From positions 620,001-684,000 of the forward strand of contig NZ_ANAM01000008.1 of the NCBI RefSeq assembly GCF_000330705.1: DNA of 64,000 bases, written 5' to 3'. Below the pieces are notes generated by a model. That model was given only the letters and a program-made list of their open reading frames with translations, searched no databases and was not told the DNA's origin. The number at the start of each line of letters is the position of its first letter. Positions within the stretch are counted from its first letter, which is position 1. Source of the stretch: Salinicoccus carnicancri Crm (GTDB lineage Bacteria > Bacillota > Bacilli > Staphylococcales > Salinicoccaceae). Positions 16,104 through 24,635 of the stretch are shown here, in pieces. The position numbers were made by a program, and so were the translations under genes.

Positions 16104-17819
16104 TTGAAGAAATTCTTCTCCTATTATGCACCATATAAAGCACTGTTCATGCTGGATTTCACATGTGCGGTCATCGTGGGGCTGCTTGAACTCGCATTTC
16201 CCCTCATCGTCAACCTGTTCATCGACGAGCTGCTCCCCGGTGAAAATGTCCAGCTCATACTCCTTGCAGCAGCCGGCCTTGTGGCAATCTACCTGTTCAA
16301 CACGCTGCTTCAGTTCATCGTTACATACTGGGGCCACATGCTCGGCACCAACATCGAGCGTGATATAAGAAACGAAATGTACGGCCACATCCAGCGTCTG
16401 TCCTACCGTTTTTTTGACAATACGAAGACCGGCAGGCTGCTGACACGCCTGACGAACGATCTGATGAATGTCGGCGAAATGGCGCACCACGGCCCCGAAG
16501 ACCTGTTCATCGCTGTAATGACACTGCTCGGCGCCTTCGGCATAATGCTGTCGATCAATGCCGAGCTTGCGGTGATTTCATTCATCATCGTTCCCGTCAT
16601 ACTCATCATCGCCATATATTTCAATAAGAAGATGACAGTCGCATTCAGGGAGCTGTTCGGACGGGTTTCTGACTTCAACCATATGATCGAAGACAAGGTC
16701 GGCGGCATCCGGCTCGTACAGGCATTCGCCAATGAAGACCGTGAGCTCCGGGCATTCAGGGAAATCAACGAGTCATTCCGGAAGACAAAGCTCAAAGCCT
16801 ACAAGATCATGTCCCTGAACAATTCATCCACCTACATGCTCATGCGCCTGGTGACGGTTTTCATCCTGGTTGCAGGTACTTATTTCGTGATGAACGGGGA
16901 GCTCAGCTACGGCGAATTCGTCGCTTTTGTCCTGATTTCAAACATGCTCTTCAAACCGCTCGAGAAGATCAATGCAATCATCGAACTGTATCCGAACGGC
17001 ATCGCCGGATTCAACCATTTCATGGAGATCATGCGCGAGGAACCCGATGTCAAAGAGCGTGATAATGCGGTTGAATTGAAAGATGTCCGTGGGAATATCA
17101 CATATGAAAATGTCAATTTCAGGTACGAAGAAAAGATGATACTTGATGACATTTCACTTACCGTGAACCCGGGTGAAACGATTGCCATAGTCGGACCGAG
17201 CGGTGCCGGTAAGACGACACTCTGTTCTCTCCTTCCCCGGTTTTACGATATAGACGGCGGGATGATCAAAATCGACGGCACCGACATCCGCGACCTGACA
17301 CTGTCTTCACTCAGGGAAAATATCGGCACAGTGCAGCAGGATGTATTTTTGTTCTCGGGTACGCTCCGTGACAACGTCGCATATGGCAGGCCCGAGGCGA
17401 CGGATCGGGAAATCCATGAAGCTCTGGGCAAAGCCCGGCTGACTGAACTCGTTGAAAGCTACCGAGATGGACTCGATACTGTCGTCGGTGAACGCGGGGT
17501 CAAGCTTTCAGGCGGCCAGAAGCAGCGGATTGCAATTGCCCGGATGTTCCTGAAAAATCCACCGATACTGATTCTGGATGAAGCAACCAGCGCTCTCGAT
17601 ACGGAAACAGAGATGCAGATCCAGAAGGCATTGAACCGCCTCGCCGAGGGCAGGACGACGCTCGTCATTGCCCACAGGCTCGCAACGATCAAAAACGCAG
17701 ACCGCATCATGGTCGTGACGGCAGACGGCATCACTGAAACCGGCACCCATGAGGAACTGCTTGCTATCGAAAAAGGCATCTACAGAGGACTTCACGAGGC
17801 ACAGTTCAGCGTGCAGTAA
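16104..17819 (+). CDS. ABC exporter, fused permease and ATPase (Sav1866/MsbA-like half-transporter)
   Basis: A 571-residue half-transporter, close in length to staphylococcal Sav1866. Six membrane segments occupy about residues 15-300. The nucleotide-binding domain has Walker A GPSGAGKT (364-371), the ABC signature LSGGQ (468-472), Walker B ILILDEA (488-494) and a switch His in VIAHRLAT. It should work as a homodimer or pair with another half-transporter to export a lipophilic compound. The start is TTG at 16104, set by AAAGGAGGG six bases upstream; no in-frame ATG fits. TATAAT at 16050-16055 may be its -10 box. Confidence 0.88.
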   Translation: MKKFFSYYAPYKALFMLDFTCAVIVGLLELAFPLIVNLFIDELLPGENVQLILLAAAGLVAIYLFNTLLQFIVTYWGHMLGTNIERDIRNEMYGHIQRLSYRFFDNTKTGRLLTRLTNDLMNVGEMAHHGPEDLFIAVMTLLGAFGIMLSINAELAVISFIIVPVILIIAIYFNKKMTVAFRELFGRVSDFNHMIEDKVGGIRLVQAFANEDRELRAFREINESFRKTKLKAYKIMSLNNSSTYMLMRLVTVFILVAGTYFVMNGELSYGEFVAFVLISNMLFKPLEKINAIIELYPNGIAGFNHFMEIMREEPDVKERDNAVELKDVRGNITYENVNFRYEEKMILDDISLTVNPGETIAIVGPSGAGKTTLCSLLPRFYDIDGGMIKIDGTDIRDLTLSSLRENIGTVQQDVFLFSGTLRDNVAYGRPEATDREIHEALGKARLTELVESYRDGLDTVVGERGVKLSGGQKQRIAIARMFLKNPPILILDEATSALDTETEMQIQKALNRLAEGRTTLVIAHRLATIKNADRIMVVTADGITETGTHEELLAIEKGIYRGLHEAQFSVQ

Positions 17820-17837
17820 CCGCTGTCCGACATAAAG

Positions 17838-17882
17838 AATCTCCGGAATCACTTCATTATAAGTGACGCCGGAGATTTTTTG
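17838..17882. terminator. Bidirectional terminator
   Basis: AATCTCCGG and CCGGAGATT form the outer stem, with an inner AATCACTT/AAGTGAC pairing. TTTTTT follows on the plus strand. It serves the ABC exporter and the convergent NhaC gene. Confidence 0.8.
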
Positions 17883-17884
17883 TA

Positions 17885-19366
17885 TCAGCTTTCGTTTTCA
17901 TCAGGTCTTTCCATCAATTCTTCACCATTTTTCCCTTCATAGCGCAGGCCCCATCCTGTAAGTGCTGCAATGAGCATGATGATGAAGAGGAACCAGCCCT
18001 GGAATACAAACGGGAACACTGCTGTCGGTTCCACGACAGGCAGCCAGTCGTACGAGTCTGCCTTTATCGTCTGGATTGTCGACCAGCCAAGCAGAACCGG
18101 TGCACCCCACGGGAATATATAGCCGAGTGCAGAAGTCACCGCATCCAGCATATTCGCACGGCGGTATCGATGGATCTGATATTTCTCACCGATTTCCTTC
18201 ACGAATGGCGCAGCCGCGATTTCTGCTGCCGTATTGATTGTTATGGAACTGTTGAGTAAAGCAACGATCGCCCAGATGGAAAGTTCTGCTCTCCGGACGG
18301 AATTCCTGATCCATTTGACCAGTCCCTCCGTTATCGCAGCCATCGTTCCGCCGAGACGCATCAGGTGTGCTGATCCGACAATCAGCAGGATGAGTATCGC
18401 CATATTGAAGTATCCGGTCAACCCGGAGACGAGTGCACCCTGGACCACATTATCGGAGTCCGGATCGAAGCGTATTATGTCTCCAAGCGTTCCCGGAGCA
18501 ACCAGCAGTATCAATACGATGGCCGACAGGATCCCCCATGTCAGCGATGTCAGCAGATGCTGTCCGGATAGAGCAAGAATGAGCACGATTGCGAAAGGTA
18601 CGAGCATTATCAGCCCGCTCGGGCCCACGGTTTCCATTATGGATCCTGCAGATGCCTGTTCAGTAGCCGTACCCCCGCCGCCGAATACTGCAAAAAGGAT
18701 GACTGCAGGCAGCGCTGCAGCAATCGAGTATTTGAAACGGCTGCGTACGACACCCGGGACATCGGCTTCCTGGGTAGTCGCGGATACGATTGTCGTATCC
18801 GAAACCGGCGCAAGGTTATCGCCGAATACCGCGCCTGCCAGAATGGCGGCAAACATGAACGTCGGATCTCCTCCAACTGCGACACCCGCCGGATACATCA
18901 GTGTACAGAATGCCACGGTGGTCCCATATCCTGTACCGACAGCAGTTGAAAAAACGGCCGCCAGTAAGAAAGTCAGTGCGACGAACAGACCCCCTTCGAC
19001 GCCTGTCACCGACCCTATCCAGACCAATCCTTCCACCAGTCCCCCGACCTGGAGAATCTGCGCGAACATGCCCGCATAGAACCAAGCCACCATGGCAATC
19101 ACACCAATCGGCTGTGCCAGGCCGTCAAACAGCCCCTGTGCGTAGTCCTCCCATTTACTTTTGCACAGCAGCAGACCGAGTGTCACGCCCATCACAGAGC
19201 CCAGAACGAGCGCAACTTCAGACGACAATTGCAAAACACTGATTGTAATCGCCCATACTACAAAGAATAATAAAGGCACCGCTGCCCCCAGCGGCCCCAG
19301 CCTGAACTCCAGTTTCTCAACCGTCTGTTCCCCGGTAGCACGATCTAATTCTTCGTTATCATTCAC
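17885..19366 (-). CDS. NhaC-family Na+/H+ antiporter
   Basis: A 493-residue membrane protein with about 11-12 segments. AAVFSTAVGTGYGTTVAFCTLMYP and FGDNLAPVSDTTIVSATTQEADV (about residues 170-240) are diagnostic of the NhaC family (PF03553). Known members exchange Na+ for H+, and some exchange substrate pairs such as malate and lactate. The GTG at 19366 was chosen because GGGGGGAG precedes it closely; the frame stays open 41 codons upstream without a ribosome site. It is divergent from the pheA leader. Sodium export would suit a salt-tolerant organism. Confidence 0.85.
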   Translation of the reverse strand: MNDNEELDRATGEQTVEKLEFRLGPLGAAVPLLFFVVWAITISVLQLSSEVALVLGSVMGVTLGLLLCKSKWEDYAQGLFDGLAQPIGVIAMVAWFYAGMFAQILQVGGLVEGLVWIGSVTGVEGGLFVALTFLLAAVFSTAVGTGYGTTVAFCTLMYPAGVAVGGDPTFMFAAILAGAVFGDNLAPVSDTTIVSATTQEADVPGVVRSRFKYSIAAALPAVILFAVFGGGGTATEQASAGSIMETVGPSGLIMLVPFAIVLILALSGQHLLTSLTWGILSAIVLILLVAPGTLGDIIRFDPDSDNVVQGALVSGLTGYFNMAILILLIVGSAHLMRLGGTMAAITEGLVKWIRNSVRRAELSIWAIVALLNSSITINTAAEIAAAPFVKEIGEKYQIHRYRRANMLDAVTSALGYIFPWGAPVLLGWSTIQTIKADSYDWLPVVEPTAVFPFVFQGWFLFIIMLIAALTGWGLRYEGKNGEELMERPDENES

Positions 19367-19536
19367 TTTTCTCCCCCCTTGTTTTGACGGCACCCCAGCA
19401 TTTGAAGATGCCGCTTCCAATTTCACCATATCATATTTTATGAATATACCGAACAGAAAAGTAACCGTTTTCATCCGGCCGGTTTTCACAAAACATTACG
19501 GAGATATAAATTTTACTGAATATTCCATGAAAAACA

Positions 19537-19565
19537 TTGACTTTCAGATGGAGTACTGATATCAT
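19537..19565 (+). promoter_or_regulatory. Promoter of the pheA leader transcript
   Basis: TTGACT at 19537-19542 and TATCAT at 19560-19565 are 17 bases apart. Transcription from here would give a leader of about 280 nt before pheA. Confidence 0.55.
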
Positions 19566-19598
19566 TTGTTACAATCTTAATTGAATTGAGTGATACTT

Positions 19599-19658
19599 AT
19601 GTCAGACACATGCATCCATACTCAATTGAACACTTTCTTTTTCAGCGATTTTAGATAG
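19599..19658 (+). CDS. Candidate Phe-rich leader peptide of pheA, 19 residues
   Basis: A 19-codon frame starting at ATG 19599 and ending NTFFFSDFR before TAG. Four of the last seven residues are Phe, including three consecutive codons TTC TTT TTC. It lies about 30 bases after the proposed promoter and just ahead of a hairpin and two terminators upstream of prephenate dehydratase, the layout of an amino-acid attenuation leader. The ribosome site (GAGTG at about 8 bases) is weak. A stem AATTGAGT/ACTCAATT (19584-19591, 19620-19627) partly encloses the start codon. T-richness alone could produce some Phe codons, so translation needs proof. Confidence 0.45.
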   Translation: MSDTCIHTQLNTFFFSDFR

Positions 19659-19668
19659 CGTCTATATT

Positions 19669-19707
19669 CCATCGTGGGTATAGGCGGCATGCATATATCT
19701 ATGATGG
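19669..19707 (+). promoter_or_regulatory. 14-bp leader hairpin (possible anti-antiterminator)
   Basis: CCATCGTGGGTATA (19669-19682) pairs with TATATCTATGATGG (19694-19707) over 14 continuous pairs, three of them G-U, with an 11-base loop. Its 3' arm overlaps ATGGCTGATTT (19704-19714), a near-copy of the 3' arm of the next terminator that can pair with that terminator's 5' arm at 19732-19743. Forming this hairpin would therefore favour termination. Confidence 0.6.
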
Positions 19708-19732
19708 CTGATTTGAACACGCAATTTTTCAA

Positions 19733-19770
19733 AATCCGGCCATGGGCAATCTGAATGGCTGGATTTTTTT
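19733..19770 (+). terminator. Attenuator terminator 1 in pheA leader
   Basis: AATCCGGCCAT (19733-19743) and ATGGCTGGATT (19755-19765) form an 11-bp stem with one G-U pair and an 11-base loop, followed by seven T. It lies inside the pheA 5' leader rather than after a gene, so it probably works as an attenuator. Confidence 0.8.
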
Positions 19771-19784
19771 CATTACCTTTTTGA

Positions 19785-19826
19785 CCATTCGGGTGCCTCC
19801 TGCAGGCGGGTCCGGATGGTTTTTTA
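19785..19826 (+). terminator. Attenuator terminator 2 in pheA leader
   Basis: CCATTCGG (19785-19792) and CCGGATGG (19812-19819) form an 8-bp outer stem (one T-G pair) around an inner GCCT/AGGC hairpin, followed by six or more T. It ends less than 30 bases before the pheA start. CTGAATGG in terminator 1 (19751-19758) can pair with its 5' arm. Confidence 0.7.
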
Positions 19827-19853
19827 TTTCACAAAATTCGAGGAGTGGTTTTT

Positions 19854-20708
19854 ATGTTGATTGGATATCAGGGCGTCGAAGGATCATACAGCGAGTTGGC
19901 ATGCAGAAAGTTTGCAGGCGGAACAGAGTATCAAATGAAAGGCTATCCCACTTTCAGGACCCTTGTTTCGGCGATGATGGACGGGGAGCTCGATTACATT
20001 GCACTGCCGGTGGAAAACTCCACAAGCGGTCCGATCACCCGCACCATCGATCTGATGAAATATCTGGAAGTTTCCGCAGTCCGGGAAGTATACATCAAAA
20101 TCGACCACGCACTGATCATGGAGTCCGCCGCGGAAATATCCGATATCACGACCGTCTATTCCCATCCTGAGGCACTCGAACAGTGCTATTCCTATTTGAG
20201 CGAATATCCGAACATAGAAGTCCGGGAATATACAGACACAGCTGAAGCGGTGAAGATGGTGAAAGAAACCGGCGACCCACACATCGCCGGAATCGCAGGC
20301 AGCCATGCCGCCGCTCTGTATGATATGACCGTCATCCGTGAAAACATCAGTGACAACCCACTCAATACCACGCGGTTCCTATTCTTCCGCAGGGGTGTTC
20401 AGGGATCACGGCCCGAAACGAATAAAACATCGCTCTACATCGAATCCGATCACAGCACCGGTTCGCTGAGCGAAATCCTGAATATTTTCAGCCGTCACGG
20501 CATCAATCTGCTGAACCTCACCTCCCGCCCGATCCAGCACAAGCCATTCTCCTACGGATTCTTCATCGATGTCGAAAAAGGCAGGGAAGACTCCGTGCTG
20601 GCCGAGGCATTGGAGGATGTCCGGCATGTGAGCAACTATATCAATATGCTGGGGACATACCAGAAGGGCGAGATTCCATCGTATGAAAAGATGCTTACGA
20701 ATGAGTAG
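19854..20708 (+). CDS. pheA: Prephenate dehydratase
   Basis: A 284-residue monofunctional prephenate dehydratase that converts prephenate to phenylpyruvate in phenylalanine synthesis. The catalytic domain opens IGYQGVEGSYSELA, has PVENSTSGPI near residue 53, and carries the catalytic TRF motif in NTTRFLFF (173-175). A C-terminal ACT domain (about 200-270) for Phe feedback contains LTSRPIQHKPFSYGFF, where the usual ESRP motif reads TSRP. AGGAG precedes the ATG at 8 bases; GTG at 19845 is less likely. The 280-nt leader with a Phe-rich mini-ORF and two terminators suggests transcriptional attenuation by Phe supply. Confidence 0.93.
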   Translation: MLIGYQGVEGSYSELACRKFAGGTEYQMKGYPTFRTLVSAMMDGELDYIALPVENSTSGPITRTIDLMKYLEVSAVREVYIKIDHALIMESAAEISDITTVYSHPEALEQCYSYLSEYPNIEVREYTDTAEAVKMVKETGDPHIAGIAGSHAAALYDMTVIRENISDNPLNTTRFLFFRRGVQGSRPETNKTSLYIESDHSTGSLSEILNIFSRHGINLLNLTSRPIQHKPFSYGFFIDVEKGREDSVLAEALEDVRHVSNYINMLGTYQKGEIPSYEKMLTNE

Positions 20709-20773
20709 CCGCTCTCACCCCGGCTTATTCCCTGTTCCGGATTGACCACCCTGCACCCTCGCCCCGCTCCCAA

Positions 20774-20804
20774 AAATAAGCCCTCCCGGCCGGGAGGGCT
20801 TATC
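20774..20804 (-). terminator. Terminator of the RND pump operon
   Basis: ATAAGCCCTCCCGG and CCGGGAGGGCTTAT form a perfect 14-bp stem with almost no loop. TTTTTG follows on the minus strand. Confidence 0.82.
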
Positions 20805-20811
20805 CTTTCAT

Positions 20812-23800
20812 CTATTTTCTGTATCTTAGTCGGTAGTAAAGATAGTACAGTGCCGGTGTCGCGATGAGTGACAGTATTGTCGAGAATGCAAGTCCCGCGA
20901 TTACGGTTACCGCGAGCGGTTCGAACAGTACGTCCCCGGAGAGCGCGACGGGTACGAGCGCCAGAATGCTGGTGACCGTTGTCAGTGCGATCGGCTTGAA
21001 TCTTACCCGCCCGCTTTCGAAAATCGCCTGATGGATATCCCCTTCCCCTGCTTTGCGCCTGGCTTCGATGAAGTCGATCAGTACGACGGCGTTCCGGACG
21101 ACAATTCCGGACAGTGACACCATCCCCATGATGCCGAGGAAGCTGATTGGTGTCTGGGTGACGAAGAGTCCGATGATGCCGCCGCTGAATGCGAGGAAGA
21201 TACTGAACACTGTGATGAGCGGCATGACGATGGAGTTGAATTCTATGGCGATGACCAGATACACAAGTACCAGTATCACTGAAAATAAAATCCCGATCTC
21301 GACGAAGAAGTCGGTCTGATCGGACGACTCCCCGCCGACAGTAAGTTCTGTCGTACCGCCGAGTCCGTCCTCGAAATCAGCAATCGTCTGATTAACCATC
21401 TCCTCATCATCCGCATATACCTGGAGTTCGGCCGTCCGTTCCCCGGTGCTGTGCTGGATGGAAGGTGTGTCCATTGTCTCTTCGATGTTGACGAAATCAG
21501 ACAGTGGATATGTCTCGGGTGCCCCCTCTCCCGGCTTGACGATGTCCACGTTATCTATCGTGTATTCATCCGAATATTTGAGACTCGCTTCCCTCGAGTC
21601 ACCATCCACGATTATTTCCTGGATCGGAATTCCCTCTGAAATCATGTTCAGTTCATTCTTCACCCGGGAGACGGGCACGCCTTCCTCTTCAAGCGCTGCA
21701 TAGTCTATGCTGTAATCCATGGTCCGGACCGGGCTGCCGATATTGGAAGTGACGATGGCGCCCCCGGATTCAAGCGACTCGGTCAGTGCATCCACTTCAT
21801 CGTTCAGCGTTTCCAGATCCTCCTCGAACAGTTCGACCGTAACCGGCGCACTTGCAGGCGGTCCCTGGATGATTGTTTCCATGAATATCGTGGCTTCCGG
21901 GAATTCCTCACGGACCCTGCTCTCATACTCATCGATGGTTTCTGATGCACTCATCTTTTCTTTGTCTATCTCAAGTGCAATCTGTGCCGTGTTCGGCCCT
22001 GACTGCTCAAGTGACGCACCGAAGAGGTTCGGCAGTCCGTCCCCTGTGAATAACGAAGCGGATTTTACATGGTCCATCTCTTCAGTCAGATAGGACAGTA
22101 CATCCCGGGCATCTTCATGCGTCTTTTCGATTGTCTGGCCTTCATCGAACGTCAGATCGAGTGTCACTTCCGAACGGTCCGCCTCCGGGAAGAATTCAAA
22201 AGGTGTGAAGCGGATCAGGCCGACAGAAAGCACAGCGATGATAAGCACCGCAAGAAACGCGGGCAGCGGACGCTTTATGATTTTCGGCAGAACTCTGTCC
22301 GCATACACGTTGCTGCACCATGTGAATGCCCTGCCGAGCAGTCCGGGATGCTTCGGTACTCTCTTTTTGACTATCAGGTACCGGACAGCAGGCACGAATG
22401 TCAGCGCCAGAACGGTCGATACGATCATCGTCGATATAAGTATGCTCGGCAGCGCCTTGATGAAGTCACCGTTCGCTCCGGACAGGAGAAGCAGCGGTGA
22501 AAATGTAAAGACGATTGCAAGCGTGGATGCGATGACAGACGGTGCGACCTCCTTTACACCGTTGAAGACGGCATCCATCCGACTGTCTCCGACCGCAAAC
22601 CGCCGCTCTATGTTGTCATTGACCACAATCGAGTCATCGACCAGTATACCGAGCGCGATGATCAGACCGATGACGGATATCTGGTTGAGGTCGACGCCCA
22701 TCCACGGAATCGGTGCCAGCCCGATCAGTACCGCCAGGAACACAGTGACCATCACCGTCACGGAACCGAACCATGACAGACCGAGGGATGTGCCGACGAT
22801 GACCGCAAGCAATGCGATGGCAAGGGATGTATAGAGTCCGACAAATATATCTTCGACATTTTCCCGTTCGGAGGAGATATTGTCCACCGTTATATCCCCG
22901 GGCAGTTCTCCGAATCCGTCATCGACAACGGATTCGACCTCTTCTGAGACAGAGGGCACATCTTCCCCTGGTGCGAGGAAGACAGTGAAGGAAACCGCCG
23001 GTTCCCCTTCATACTCAACAATGTCGAGAGGCGCATCCTGCACTTCTGCGACTTCAGCCACCTCATCAAGAGGTATGCCTTCATCGCCGACCCTCACCTG
23101 CCCAAGGACTTCGACCGGTTCCCGGCCCTTGAATGACAGGCGGATGGTCTCATCACCTTCCGTTTCCTGTCCGAGTATCACCGGATTCAGGGACAGTTCG
23201 ATCTCGTTCATGATTTCATTCGGGTTCAGCCGGTTTTCAGCCATGGCATCCCAGTCCAGCCGGATCTCATACTTATAATCTTCATAGCCTTTCAGCGTGA
23301 CACTGTCGACGCCGTCCATCTGCGAAACTTCCTGCTCCAGCTTCTCGAGGTCGTTCCTTGCCCCGTCCAGGTTCTGCCTGTCATCACTGTGGATCTGATA
23401 GCTGAGGAGCGGGAAGTTGTTGCTCAGTGACTCCACTTCCGGTTCTGCAGCATTTTCCGGCAGATCGCCACCGAGTCCGCCCACGACATTGTTGACGTCA
23501 TTCAGTACATCATCCGGATTGCTGCCGTCCTCAAGCTGAAGCGTGATGACGGACACATCATCCTGCGACACCGAGGATACATCCTCAAGCCCGTCCACAC
23601 CGAAAATCTCCGATTCGATGAGATTCGTGACATTCGTCTCCACATCCGCCTTATCCGCCCCCGGCCATGCCGTCGTGACATTGACAAGGTTGACCTCGGT
23701 CTCTGGAATTTCACGCTGCTCGATCGTCAAAAATGTATAGATGCCCAAAACTGACAATGTGAATATCAGTATGATGAACAAAAGGCTTCTCCTCAGTAGT

Positions 23801-23820
23801 GTTTCATAAAGCTTCTTCAT
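20812..23820 (-). CDS. RND-family efflux permease (AcrB/SwrC-like)
   Basis: A 1002-residue RND pump subunit with the standard plan: an N-terminal membrane segment, a large extracytoplasmic loop (about 35-320), six membrane segments, a second large loop, and the final segments. ALGILVDDSIVVNDNIERRF near residue 385 is RND motif A with the proton-relay Asp pair. Gram-positive relatives such as Bacillus SwrC export surfactants, and staphylococcal homologues export lipids or biocides. No periplasmic adaptor or outer-membrane partner is present, as expected. It is the last gene of an operon with a 51-residue membrane protein, a nitroreductase and an M20 amidohydrolase. Confidence 0.88.
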   Translation of the reverse strand: MKKLYETLLRRSLLFIILIFTLSVLGIYTFLTIEQREIPETEVNLVNVTTAWPGADKADVETNVTNLIESEIFGVDGLEDVSSVSQDDVSVITLQLEDGSNPDDVLNDVNNVVGGLGGDLPENAAEPEVESLSNNFPLLSYQIHSDDRQNLDGARNDLEKLEQEVSQMDGVDSVTLKGYEDYKYEIRLDWDAMAENRLNPNEIMNEIELSLNPVILGQETEGDETIRLSFKGREPVEVLGQVRVGDEGIPLDEVAEVAEVQDAPLDIVEYEGEPAVSFTVFLAPGEDVPSVSEEVESVVDDGFGELPGDITVDNISSERENVEDIFVGLYTSLAIALLAVIVGTSLGLSWFGSVTVMVTVFLAVLIGLAPIPWMGVDLNQISVIGLIIALGILVDDSIVVNDNIERRFAVGDSRMDAVFNGVKEVAPSVIASTLAIVFTFSPLLLLSGANGDFIKALPSILISTMIVSTVLALTFVPAVRYLIVKKRVPKHPGLLGRAFTWCSNVYADRVLPKIIKRPLPAFLAVLIIAVLSVGLIRFTPFEFFPEADRSEVTLDLTFDEGQTIEKTHEDARDVLSYLTEEMDHVKSASLFTGDGLPNLFGASLEQSGPNTAQIALEIDKEKMSASETIDEYESRVREEFPEATIFMETIIQGPPASAPVTVELFEEDLETLNDEVDALTESLESGGAIVTSNIGSPVRTMDYSIDYAALEEEGVPVSRVKNELNMISEGIPIQEIIVDGDSREASLKYSDEYTIDNVDIVKPGEGAPETYPLSDFVNIEETMDTPSIQHSTGERTAELQVYADDEEMVNQTIADFEDGLGGTTELTVGGESSDQTDFFVEIGILFSVILVLVYLVIAIEFNSIVMPLITVFSIFLAFSGGIIGLFVTQTPISFLGIMGMVSLSGIVVRNAVVLIDFIEARRKAGEGDIHQAIFESGRVRFKPIALTTVTSILALVPVALSGDVLFEPLAVTVIAGLAFSTILSLIATPALYYLYYRLRYRK

Positions 23821-23847
23821 CCAGTTTCCTCATTCCATTTTCTTTTA

Positions 23848-24003
23848 TTATAATTCTGAGCCGTACGTAATATAAATCCCGGCGACAAATAAAAAGAAGA
23901 CGGCAAAATATCCGGGCACTATCAGTGCATCAGGCAGGAATGTCTGTGTGCCGAACATGATGAGCGTCCCCAGCCCAAAACAGATTGCTGCTGCCACTTT
24001 CAT
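23848..24003 (-). CDS. Small membrane protein, 51 residues, between nitroreductase and RND pump
   Basis: A complete 51-codon frame on the minus strand with GGAGG 7 bases before its ATG. Two hydrophobic segments are visible: VAAAICFGLGTLIMFGTQTF and VPGYFAVFFLFVAGIYITYG, with a short FLPDALI loop between and tail SEL. It is spaced 21 bases from the nitroreductase and 27 bases from the RND pump, all on the same strand, so it belongs to that operon. Small membrane partners that modulate RND pumps are known in Gram-negatives (AcrZ); a similar role is only a guess. I do not recognise the family. Confidence 0.68.
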   Translation of the reverse strand: MKVAAAICFGLGTLIMFGTQTFLPDALIVPGYFAVFFLFVAGIYITYGSEL

Positions 24004-24024
24004 AAAATATCCTCCACCCAGTTT

Positions 24025-24606
24025 TTACTGATCATCACTATCTATCCATGTCGTCTTTTCCTCAAAGGGAACCCGTTTGACATTATCTTTCACCATATCA
24101 GGTTCTCCCACGAAAACGAGCCCCAGGATCTCCTCATCACCAAGAAGTCCGAAGTGTTCCTTCACCAGGGATGTATTGTAGATCGGGCCGCTCCGCCAGA
24201 TGGCACCGAGCCCGAGCGAATGTGCCGTGAGCAGCATGTTCTGGGTTGCTGCTGCGACCGCACAGACATCCTCTATGTAGATTGCTTTCGGATGATCCGA
24301 CGGGGACAGCGCAACTACGATCACCGTCGGCGCGGCGAACGGTTTTCTGCTGATTTTCTCTATGCGCTTTTGCCCTTCCTCCGACTCAGGATTATCCACC
24401 CTGCCCCGGGCAGCCTCTCTGAGCACACGGGACAGTGGTTTTCTTCCCTCCCCGCTCAGCACGAAAAATTTCCACGGTTCCGTACGGTGGTGGTTCGGCG
24501 CCCATACCGCCGACCCGAGCATCGTCTCTATCTTTTCCCTATCAACCGGCACATCCTTCACTCTGCCCAGACTGCGCCGCCCTCTGATTGCTTCTGTTAC
24601 GTCCAT
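24025..24606 (-). CDS. Nitroreductase-family NAD(P)H:flavin oxidoreductase (YdjA-like)
   Basis: A 193-residue FMN enzyme. The N-terminus AIRGRRSLGRVKDVPVDREKIE carries the FMN-phosphate Arg cluster, APNHHRTEPWKFFVL near residue 37 is typical of the minimal YdjA/TdsD branch, and GLGAIWRSGPIYN near residue 135 closes the flavin site. The start at 24606 follows GAGGAG at 8 bases. It sits 29 bases after the M20 gene and 21 bases before the small membrane protein, in operon with an RND pump, which suggests a role in modifying a compound that the pump removes. The substrate is unknown. Confidence 0.83.
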   Translation of the reverse strand: MDVTEAIRGRRSLGRVKDVPVDREKIETMLGSAVWAPNHHRTEPWKFFVLSGEGRKPLSRVLREAARGRVDNPESEEGQKRIEKISRKPFAAPTVIVVALSPSDHPKAIYIEDVCAVAAATQNMLLTAHSLGLGAIWRSGPIYNTSLVKEHFGLLGDEEILGLVFVGEPDMVKDNVKRVPFEEKTTWIDSDDQ

Positions 24607-24635
24607 GATCACTGCTCCTCTATTTTTTATTTACC

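Noticed and set aside
18234-19079. 281-codon plus-strand frame opposite the NhaC gene
   Set aside because: Low-complexity Ser/Thr/Pro-rich translation, antisense to a clear antiporter.
19560-19853. T-box riboswitch in the pheA leader
   Set aside because: The T-box core (AGGGTGGNACCGCG) and a proper stem I with specifier loop are absent, although AGTGA and alternative hairpins recall one.
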